Shown piece by piece: positions 54,237 through 60,802 of a stretch of DNA of 60,802 bases. This DNA is from Chthoniobacterales bacterium (GTDB taxonomy: Bacteria; Verrucomicrobiota; Verrucomicrobiia; Chthoniobacterales; JACTMZ01). Position numbers and translations under genes: made by a program. Under the pieces are notes generated by a model. That model made no database searches and had not been told where the DNA came from. It was given only the letters and a program-made list of their open reading frames with translations. Numbering within the stretch: the first letter of the stretch is position 1; each line of letters begins with the position of its first letter. The stretch is taken from the NCBI GenBank assembly GCA_014879535.1, contig JACSRX010000044.1:1-60802 (forward strand), in the 5' to 3' direction.

Positions 54237-55451
54237 TCAGGCCGCAGCCGGGGCGACGGGAATTCCGGGAGGATTCGGCGGTTTGGGTGCGAAGGCATGG
54301 CCCCAGTTGATCGATGCGGTGGCGCGCATCAGCACGGCCAAGGTGGCCACGGCGCCGATCGTGATGGTCAGCCCGGTCAGCCCTTCGAAGAAAAAGCTGT
54401 AGCTGAAAAGCACCATGTAGGCACTCTGCGCCAGAACCGCCAAACGGGTCAACTTCCCTCCCGAAACGGCATGCACGTAGGTTCCGACGAGGATCAGGGA
54501 CACCACCGCCGCCAGGAAAAAGCTCGCCTGCACCGCCAGCACATCGACCAGGTAGGCGAAGAGGAGCTGGAAGGCGAAGACGCCTGCAGCGAGGAAGAAG
54601 TAATTCATCGGGTGCAGGCTTTCCCCTCGCACCACGCCGAGAATGACGAGGACGGCGAAGAAAAAGAGGAGCGAGACCGGTGCGAAGAACACGATGCGCG
54701 AAGCCACAGGCCCGGCATTGAGCACGGAAGGCATCGACATCCCGATGCCCGGCGCGGAAAGCACGTCCGGGTAATCCCAAGCCAGCCGCCAGCCGCCGTC
54801 GGAGGACTCCCTTGAGGTGGGCGAGCCCGTGCCGAGCGGGAAGTCGATGGAGTCGAAGTCCGTCTGCATGACGAGCAGGAAGTTCCTGATCCTCTCCGCA
54901 CCGGCAAAGGTGTAGGTCCATTGATCGATGCCGCGCGTCTCATACGAGACGCGCAGGGTGGTCGATTCCCCGGCCGGAACCTCGATGGCCTCGGTGAGAG
55001 CTCCCTGCACCGGGGTTTTCTTCGAGGGGCCGTCCTCCCCGAGACTCAGCGTGAAGTTGTAGTAGGTCGTCTTTGGATCGGGCAGCACGAAGCTCGTGTA
55101 AACGGTCTGCGCGACAGGCGACGGGTTGGTGATGCGGTATTCGGCTTGGAAATTCACCGCATAGGTCCGATGCCAGAGCAGCCCCCGCTTTTTCGGTTCG
55201 AAGGCGAGATCGACCTGGATTTTCGAAGCGTCCGGCAGGAATTCCATGCGTCCCTGCGCTGTGCCCGGGGCGTGGATCCATGCGGTGGGGTGGGCCTGCT
55301 GGAGCGGAGGTCCCCAACCGTCGGCGACGGCCCCGGAGAGCTGCGAGCCGCGCGATTCGGTGCGCATGTTCAGGGCTCCGCCGAGGATGAACCAGCCGAC
55401 GCTGGTGCAACAGAAGATGAAGATGATGGCGAGGATGCGTTTGGTATTCAT
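54237..55451 (-). CDS. creD: Inner-membrane protein CreD-like
   Basis: 404 residues. An N-terminal helix (~5-27), then a periplasmic beta-rich domain of ~210 residues containing YAVNFQAEYRITN and FTLSLGEDGPSKK, and then about six helices with VFFAPVSLLFFFAVLVILG, ESLHPMNYFFLAAGVFAFQLLFAYL and further segments. The topology and the HPMNYFFL motif match CreD (CbrC group), a membrane protein of the CreBC regulon that affects colicin E2 and beta-lactam tolerance in enterics. It is located 19 bases before creB, in line with being co-transcribed and possibly autoregulated. Confidence 0.82.
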   Translation of the reverse strand: MNTKRILAIIFIFCCTSVGWFILGGALNMRTESRGSQLSGAVADGWGPPLQQAHPTAWIHAPGTAQGRMEFLPDASKIQVDLAFEPKKRGLLWHRTYAVNFQAEYRITNPSPVAQTVYTSFVLPDPKTTYYNFTLSLGEDGPSKKTPVQGALTEAIEVPAGESTTLRVSYETRGIDQWTYTFAGAERIRNFLLVMQTDFDSIDFPLGTGSPTSRESSDGGWRLAWDYPDVLSAPGIGMSMPSVLNAGPVASRIVFFAPVSLLFFFAVLVILGVVRGESLHPMNYFFLAAGVFAFQLLFAYLVDVLAVQASFFLAAVVSLILVGTYVHAVSGGKLTRLAVLAQSAYMVLFSYSFFFEGLTGLTITIGAVATLAVLMRATASINWGHAFAPKPPNPPGIPVAPAAA

Positions 55452-55493
55452 GGTGGTGTTTGTGTTGATGGTTTTCGGGATGGTTGGAGATGT

Positions 55494-57293
55494 TCAGCGG
55501 TTCTGGGCCAGTCCGCGGCGGCGGTAGAAAACCGACGCTTCGACCGCGGGAGCACTGCCCGCGGCGAAGGACCGTTCAAGGAGAATGGCGCCCGGCTCGG
55601 CGGCAGCCTTCACCTCCGCATTGCTCTCGACCCCGGCCGCCTCGTAGTTCTCGGGGAGATGGATGGTCCACCGGAGCTGCCGCGTGAAATGGCGCCCGTG
55701 GTGCAGGGCGAGGGACAATCCTCCGCTCACCGGGTCGAACGGGCCGAGGTTGCCCGTGTAACTCACCTGCAGCTTGCTGACGGAGTCTTGCCGTGATGGC
55801 ACCGCGGGCAGCAGCACTTCGTATTCCTTTTCGCGCCGCAGAATCCGGACTGGCTTGCCTTGCAGCGAGGCACCGACAAGCTGACTGCCCTCCGGGAGCG
55901 TGAAAGCAAAGGGCTGAACGGTGCGGTGCTCGATATCAAAGGCCGCCTCGGCGAACAGCGCGCCGTCCCGAGCAAGCCGCGTGGACAGCGTGAGCTGGGC
56001 GACGGTCAAATCCTCCATTTTCACCGCGGGCAGGTAGGAGGCTTGCAACGCGAGTTCCGTATCACCGCGGAAGACGCGGATGCGTCCCGTGCCTTCGTTC
56101 GCCGTGAGTTTTCTCTCCAGCCAATCCGGCAATGCCGACACCTCGGGTGCAGGCAATTCGTTTGCCGGGTCGGAGTCCGCTTTTCGCAATTCCACACCCG
56201 CGGGTTGTGAGAGGAAGAAGATGTTCCCGTCGGTCTCCGGACCGAGCAGGATCCAGGTTTCCGCCAAGGCGTCCAGCGGAGTCTGGTAGCGCAGGGCGAA
56301 CTGCCATTCCCCCTCCGCACCCGGGGCGCGCCGGATGACAACTTCCCGCTTGGGGGGATTTTGGGCGTCGGGGGTGCTTGTCCGGATTTCCGCCGACCAC
56401 TCCTCCAGCTTCCCGGGCAATGCGGCCACTTCGATCTGCCGCGCGCCTGCGGGCAGGCGGAGAACAAGCTGGCGGGGATTTTCCTGCTCGGGCCATGCGG
56501 AGACATGCGCGGTGAAGTGAAGGATTCCATCCTCCCGTTCCGCGAAAATCTCGGAGCGCACGCTCCATGATCCTGCTTCAGGCGCCTCATCCGCTTTCAT
56601 GGCAATCAGGCGGACGGTTGACTGCCCCGGTGGAAGTTGGAACTGCCACACACCGCCTTCCGGACCGGAGTGAAGCGCTGCGCCGGGGACATCCAGCACC
56701 CATCCGTCCGGAACGGCCTCGATGCGAAGCGTGCGGCTGGCAGCCGGCAGCCCCGGGAAACGCGCCTCCCATCCCGAGTCACGCTCTTTCCATTCCGTCG
56801 GGGAAAACGAGATCTTTGATGTCTGTCGTCCCGCCTTGCGAAGCAGCAAGGCGAGTTGTCCCTCTTGGTGAAGAAGGGGCGCCTGATCCGCTTGGCCGGG
56901 AGTCTCCTCGGAATGGATGGCCAAGTTGCCCGGAAGAACCGGGAGAAGGACAGGCTCGTCCGTGAAGTTCTCCGCCAAGAACGCCGCCTCGATCCGCAAT
57001 GTGGATGGCGAACCGGTTTTCCCCGCCAGGGACACGCGGTAATCCGCATTGAGCAGTGCGCAGCGAACCGGCGGGATTTTTTCATGAGGTGCCCGCGCCT
57101 CGCCCACGAGTCGGAGCAACTCTCCATACGGCAGCGTCACCCGCGCCTCATCGAGTGGAGGCGGCTGCGGTTCCGCATGGAGGGGCGATGCGGGGAGGGC
57201 CGCGACTGCCAACAAGGCCGATGCGCCGCAGCGGGCGACGATGGGTTTCCAACGAAGTGTGGGGGTCCGGAGAAGGAATGGGAGCGGTTTCAT
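55494..57293 (-). CDS. Large secreted beta-rich protein leading the cre-like cluster
   Basis: 599 residues with a signal region (GASALLAVAALPASPLHA) near residue 23-41. The mature protein starts VTLPYGELLRLVGEARAP and then alternates beta strands throughout (LRIEAAFLAENFTDEPVLLPVLPG, ILHFTAHVSAWPEQENPRQLVLRLP, LTLSTRLARDGALFAEAAFDI). No repeats of fixed length or catalytic motif were recognised. It sits 42 bases ahead of creD, so it is probably co-expressed with the two-component system. Function unknown; it could be an envelope sensor partner in place of CreA. Confidence 0.78.
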   Translation of the reverse strand: MKPLPFLLRTPTLRWKPIVARCGASALLAVAALPASPLHAEPQPPPLDEARVTLPYGELLRLVGEARAPHEKIPPVRCALLNADYRVSLAGKTGSPSTLRIEAAFLAENFTDEPVLLPVLPGNLAIHSEETPGQADQAPLLHQEGQLALLLRKAGRQTSKISFSPTEWKERDSGWEARFPGLPAASRTLRIEAVPDGWVLDVPGAALHSGPEGGVWQFQLPPGQSTVRLIAMKADEAPEAGSWSVRSEIFAEREDGILHFTAHVSAWPEQENPRQLVLRLPAGARQIEVAALPGKLEEWSAEIRTSTPDAQNPPKREVVIRRAPGAEGEWQFALRYQTPLDALAETWILLGPETDGNIFFLSQPAGVELRKADSDPANELPAPEVSALPDWLERKLTANEGTGRIRVFRGDTELALQASYLPAVKMEDLTVAQLTLSTRLARDGALFAEAAFDIEHRTVQPFAFTLPEGSQLVGASLQGKPVRILRREKEYEVLLPAVPSRQDSVSKLQVSYTGNLGPFDPVSGGLSLALHHGRHFTRQLRWTIHLPENYEAAGVESNAEVKAAAEPGAILLERSFAAGSAPAVEASVFYRRRGLAQNR

Positions 57294-57341
57294 CGCCGCC
57301 CATACTTCACGCCCTCTGTGGATTCATTATGTGCTTTTGAT

Positions 57342-57397
57342 GGAAAGCTCGTGAAAAATGCTGTCCCCGGAAGTGAAGCAGGATGCAGGAGCTTTCC
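57342..57397. repeat. Perfect 9-bp inverted repeat upstream of the cre-like cluster
   Basis: GGAAAGCTC (57342-57350) and GAGCTTTCC (57389-57397) with a 38-base gap lie upstream of the first gene of the cluster. Possible operator; too little to be sure. Confidence 0.3.
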
Positions 57398-57426
57398 CTG
57401 CGGATGGGAACATGGTCCGTGGTGAC

Positions 57427-58062
57427 TCAGGCTCTCCGCCTGCGCTGTCTGAGTGCGGCTCCCAGCACAGCCAGCATGCCCATGGCGGCGAGGCCGACCG
57501 TTCCGGGTTCCGGAACGACGGTCACGTTGTCCACTTTCAGATACTTGCCCACATCGACAACGGTTTCCGCGACGATCATGATTTTTGCCGTCGGAGCATC
57601 ATCGAGCCACGGCAGGTCCACGTTGTAAACCTGCCATTCGCCGAGTTCGGGGGCGCTCAACTGGGCCCGTTCGGTGTAGCCCGATCCCGTGGAGGTGTAG
57701 ATCTTGATCCAATCGTCGATTTCAAACAGGTGATCGGTCTCGAGGGCGAAGGACACGCCGACGCCGCTGATCCCCGCCGTGTTCAACGTCAGCTCGATCG
57801 TGGCCATGCTGAAAACATCCGCGAGGTCGAGAAACCCGAGCGACAAGCCGGCGGGCACTCCTTCCGGAGCATTCAGCGTCGTCCCGGAGAGGAACCCCAC
57901 GGTGGAGACGCCCACACCAGTGTAGCTCACGTGCATCGTCCCGCTTCCTTCGCTGGGCAGGAGGTCGGCGTCGTTGAAATCCCAGAAGGCCACGGGATCG
58001 TCGGCCCGGACGCCGAAGGTCATCAGGCCCGCTGCCAATGCTGTGCAAACAAGAAGGCGCAT
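57427..58062 (-). CDS. PEP-CTERM anchored extracellular protein
   Basis: 211 residues. Signal peptide MRLLVCTALAAGLMTFGVRA, a beta-sandwich body (DPVAFWDFNDADLLPSEGSG, TIELTLNTAGISGVGVSFAL, WQVYNVDLPW, a lectin/jelly-roll look) and a C-terminal sorting signal VPEPGTVG, a hydrophobic helix (LAAMGMLAVLGAAL) and RQRRRR. The PEP-CTERM signal is recognised by an exosortase and implies surface or exopolysaccharide association. No exosortase is in the window. It is transcribed in the same direction as the cre-like cluster and lies upstream of it. Confidence 0.87.
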   Translation of the reverse strand: MRLLVCTALAAGLMTFGVRADDPVAFWDFNDADLLPSEGSGTMHVSYTGVGVSTVGFLSGTTLNAPEGVPAGLSLGFLDLADVFSMATIELTLNTAGISGVGVSFALETDHLFEIDDWIKIYTSTGSGYTERAQLSAPELGEWQVYNVDLPWLDDAPTAKIMIVAETVVDVGKYLKVDNVTVVPEPGTVGLAAMGMLAVLGAALRQRRRRA

Positions 58063-58103
58063 GAATTATCCCTGCTACCATTCCAACAAACTCCATGGCG
58101 CGG

Positions 58104-58120
58104 AAAAGGCAAGCTTTGCC
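58104..58120 (-). terminator. Probable intrinsic terminator of uvrA
   Basis: On the reverse strand GGCAA-AGC-TTGCC is followed by TTTT, 17 bases after the uvrA stop. The stem is only five pairs. Confidence 0.4.
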
Positions 58121-58137
58121 GCAGTGGGGCGGGGAGC

Positions 58138-60802
58138 CTACGAGGCGCCAAGCAGCGGCCGGAGGAAGGGGGCGGTGGGGCTGCCCTCGATCTTGGACAC
58201 CTGTTCGGGCGATCCTGCGGCGACGAGGTTTCCGCCGTCCCCGCCGGCCTCGGGGCCGATCTCGACCACATAGTCGGCCTCGGCGATGACGCCGAGGTTG
58301 TGCTCGATGACGACGACAGTGTGGCCCTCGTCGGTGAGGCGGTGGAGGATGGCGACGAGTTGCTCGACGTCGGCCATGTGGAGTCCGATGGTCGGTTCCT
58401 CCAGCAGGTAGAAGTTGCCGCGCTGATCCTCGCGCAGGCGGCGTCCCTTGGTGCCGCCGGTGCGCGCGAGTTCGGTCACGAGCTTGATGCGCTGGGATTC
58501 GCCGCCGGAGAGCGTGGGGCTCGGCTGGCCGAGGGTGAGGTAGCCGAGGCCGGTCTCGACGAGCAGACGGAGGGCATGGCGGATTTTCGGGTGGGCCTCG
58601 AAGAATTCCGCAGCCTCGGCGGCGGTCATGGCCATGACGTCCGCGATGGTTTTGCCGTTGTAGGTGATGTCGAGGGTCTGACGGTTGTAGCGGGAGCCGT
58701 TGCATTCGCTGCAGGGGAGCCAGCTTGAGGGGAGGAAACTCATCTCCAGCTTGATGGCGCCCTGGCCGAGGCAGGTCTCGCAGCGGCCGCCATCCGTGTT
58801 GAAGGAAAACCGGCTGGCTGTGTAGCCGCGCATGCGCGAGGCGGGGAGACCGGCGAAAAGCTGGCGGATCTCGTCGAACACCTTGATGTAGGTGGCGGGT
58901 GTGGAGCGGGAGGTCTTGCCGATGGGAGATTGGTCCACCATGTGCACGGTCTGGATGTGCTCGGCGCCGAGGAGCGCGTCGTAGGGCGGCGGTGCCGCCT
59001 TGCGCGACGGTTTGCGTCCGCGGCGCACCATGGATTCCTTGAGTGCGGGAACGAGGGTTCCGCGCAGGAGGGAGGATTTCCCGGAGCCGGAGATGCCGCA
59101 GGCCACGGTGAGCCGTCCGAGCGGGATGCGGACATCGATGTTCTTGAGGTTGTGGAGGCAGGCGCCGCGGAGTTCGAGCCAGCGGAGATCCTTGCCGTCG
59201 AGGGGGCGTCTGCTTCCGCGGGAGGGACGCGCCGTGGGGTTGGCAAGGCAGCGTCCGGTGACGGATGTTTCCGAGGCGAGGATCTCGTCGAGCGTGCCGG
59301 TGGCGATGACCTCGCCGCCACGGGAGCCAGCCCCGGGTCCGAGGTCGATGATGCGGGAGGCACGGCGCATGGTTTCCTCGTCATGCTCGACGACAAGGAG
59401 CGAGTTGCCCTGCTTGACGAGTTCCTCCAGCGCGTCCAGCAGGCTGCGGTTGTCACGTTCGTGGAGCCCGATGGTCGGCTCGTCGAGGACGTAGAGGACG
59501 CCGCGCAGGTTTGAACCGAGCTGGGCGGCGAGGCGGATGCGCTGGGCTTCGCCTCCGGAGAGCGTGGTTGCTGGCCGGTCGAGGGTGAGGTAGTCGAGGC
59601 CGACGCGCCGCATGAACCCGAGGCGCTGGCGGATTTCGGGCAGGATGTCGGCGGCAAGGGCATCGTCATTGCCCGTGAAGGCGAGGGCGTCGAGGAGCCG
59701 TTCGGCGTCGCGGGCGCTGGCGCGGGTGAAATCGGAGATGGACCGGTCCTGCACGAAAACGTTCCTTGCCTCGGTATTGAGCCGCACTCCCGCGCAGTCG
59801 GGACAGGGGCGTGCCGTTTCCTCTTCGGCCTCTTCGCGGGCCTGTTCCTCCTGCAGGTCGGCCTCAATCTGGGTGCGGGCTTGGTCGGCATTGAAGGCGC
59901 GGTCGTAAACGAGCCCGAAGCCGCGGCAGGTTTCGCACCAGCCGTGCGGGGAGTTGAAGGAGAACATGCGCGGGTCAAGCGGCTCGAAGGCACGGGCGCA
60001 GGACGGGCACGACATCTCAGTGCTGAGGAGTTCGCTGTCCTTTCCGCGGACGAGGCGTGCGGTGTTCTTGCCGATCTCGAGCGCACGCCGGGTGAGGTCG
60101 AGGGCGGCCTCCTCGTCGGCGTTCTGGATGGTGCCGACAAGAACGTCGATCGAATGCTCGCGGTAGCGCGACAACTCCGGAAACCGGTCCGCGTTGAGGA
60201 GTTTTCCGTCCACGAGGAGTTTCTCATGCCCGTGGCGCACCGCCCAAGCGGCGACATCCTTGTGGTAGCCCTTGCGGGATTTCACCAGGGGGGCGAAGAC
60301 CTGCACGGGGCCGGACGCGGAGGATGCGCGGAGTTTCTCCGCAACCTCGGCGAGGGTGGTGTTCGCCACGGGAACGTGGCAGTGCGGGCAGTGTTGGGTT
60401 CCGAGCTTGGAGAAAAACAGTCGGAGGAAGTGGTAGATTTCGGTGATGGTGGCGACGGTCGATTTTCCGCCGCCGCGGGAGATGCGCTGCTCGATGGCCA
60501 CGGCGGGCGGGAGGCCGTCGATGTGGTCCACGTCCGGTTTCTCCATCTGCTCGACGAACTGGCGCGCGTAGGTGGACATGCAGTCGAGGAAACGACGCTG
60601 GCCCTCGGCGAAGAGGATGTCAAAGGCGAGGGAGGATTTGCCCGATCCGCTGAGGCCGGTCACGACGACGAATTCGTCGCGGGGGATGTCGAGCGAGATG
60701 TTCTTGAGGTTGTGTTCGCGGGCGCCGCTGATGCGGATGCGGTGGTTGTCGTGGGCGATGACCGGGGGGACGGTTTCGGCGATGCGGGGGACGGCCCCGG
60801 CG
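58138..60802 (-). CDS. uvrA: Excinuclease ABC subunit UvrA (5' end outside window)
   Basis: DNA-damage recognition ATPase of nucleotide excision repair. About 888 residues are visible; the frame stays open to the window edge, beginning before [18 protein letters not shown], so only the first few codons are missing. First ABC half: Walker [11 protein letters not shown], UvrB-binding region with [10 protein letters not shown], zinc motif CPSC...CETC, signature TLSGGEAQR, Walker [10 protein letters not shown]. Second half: Walker [11 protein letters not shown], zinc motif CETC...CSEC, signature TLSGGESQR and Walker [10 protein letters not shown], where the usual Asp is Glu. The internal GTG at 60663 is not the start. 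Confidence 0.95.
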   Translation of the reverse strand, partial: AGAVPRIAETVPPVIAHDNHRIRISGAREHNLKNISLDIPRDEFVVVTGLSGSGKSSLAFDILFAEGQRRFLDCMSTYARQFVEQMEKPDVDHIDGLPPAVAIEQRISRGGGKSTVATITEIYHFLRLFFSKLGTQHCPHCHVPVANTTLAEVAEKLRASSASGPVQVFAPLVKSRKGYHKDVAAWAVRHGHEKLLVDGKLLNADRFPELSRYREHSIDVLVGTIQNADEEAALDLTRRALEIGKNTARLVRGKDSELLSTEMSCPSCARAFEPLDPRMFSFNSPHGWCETCRGFGLVYDRAFNADQARTQIEADLQEEQAREEAEEETARPCPDCAGVRLNTEARNVFVQDRSISDFTRASARDAERLLDALAFTGNDDALAADILPEIRQRLGFMRRVGLDYLTLDRPATTLSGGEAQRIRLAAQLGSNLRGVLYVLDEPTIGLHERDNRSLLDALEELVKQGNSLLVVEHDEETMRRASRIIDLGPGAGSRGGEVIATGTLDEILASETSVTGRCLANPTARPSRGSRRPLDGKDLRWLELRGACLHNLKNIDVRIPLGRLTVACGISGSGKSSLLRGTLVPALKESMVRRGRKPSRKAAPPPYDALLGAEHIQTVHMVDQSPIGKTSRSTPATYIKVFDEIRQLFAGLPASRMRGYTASRFSFNTDGGRCETCLGQGAIKLEMSFLPSSWLPCSECNGSRYNRQTLDITYNGKTIADVMAMTAAEAAEFFEAHPKIRHALRLLVETGLGYLTLGQPSPTLSGGESQRIKLVTELARTGGTKGRRLREDQRGNFYLLEEPTIGLHMADVEQLVAILHRLTDEGHTVVVIEHNLGVIAEADYVVEIGPEAGGDGGNLVAAGSPEQVSKIEGSPTAPFLRPLLGAS

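Overview
The window looks like a chromosomal segment of a high-GC, diderm, non-spore-forming bacterium, most likely a member of the Verrucomicrobiota (Opitutales-like). The evidence is a PEP-CTERM anchored protein, a TonB-type protein and LpxA (outer membrane), a gyrase A of the PVC-like sequence type, a long Asn/Thr-rich secreted protein of a style common in that phylum, and a mostly housekeeping gene set. No rRNA operon, insertion sequence, prophage or CRISPR array is visible. One tRNA gene (Ala, anticodon GGC) is present.

Layout: 1-3064 holds the end of a TonB-like protein with a Pro-Thr-Pro-Lys stalk, then gap-pgk. 3141-7928 is a forward run: membrane HD phosphohydrolase, ybeY, an unknown gene, clpS, a DUF2017-like gene, recO and a TPR protein. 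7948-12694 holds prmA, a DoxX protein, lysA, a DUF1460 amidase-like lipoprotein/secreted protein, tRNA-Ala and a small secreted protein. 12814-18446 holds secA, a type II NADH dehydrogenase and a PHP/Zn-finger EndoQ-like nuclease. 18452-20900 (reverse) holds a membrane protein, an SPFH protein and alr. 21037-26209 holds the giant secreted protein, a secreted nuclease-HhH protein and glutamate dehydrogenase.

The reverse block 32432-26215 reads as one transcription unit: methylmalonyl-CoA epimerase, carboxyltransferase, biotin carrier, gamma and beta membrane subunits of a sodium-pumping decarboxylase, the biotin ligase that would load the carrier, then hisI and a metallophosphoesterase. This implies propionate-forming energy metabolism linked to a sodium gradient. 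Forward from 32882 come an SDR, a polyprenyl synthase, radC, lpxA and a Ser/Thr kinase. gyrA, a META protein and rnhC are reversed; mutY-trpB are forward.

The region 44389-50245 is the most accessory-looking: an AT-richer orphan gene, a 413-base gene-free stretch rich in inverted repeats, a compact family B DNA polymerase and a periplasmic-domain/CPBP-protease fusion. 50313-58062 (reverse) holds a SpmA-SpmB fusion with a YkgJ-type protein, a CreC/CreB/CreD-type envelope two-component cluster led by a large secreted beta-rich protein, and a PEP-CTERM protein. uvrA runs off the right edge.

The observation I rate highest across the window is a recurrent promoter arrangement: at nine loci a -35/-10 pair ends only 7-12 bases before the start codon, with no Shine-Dalgarno sequence. 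This predicts that many monocistronic genes here are transcribed leaderless.
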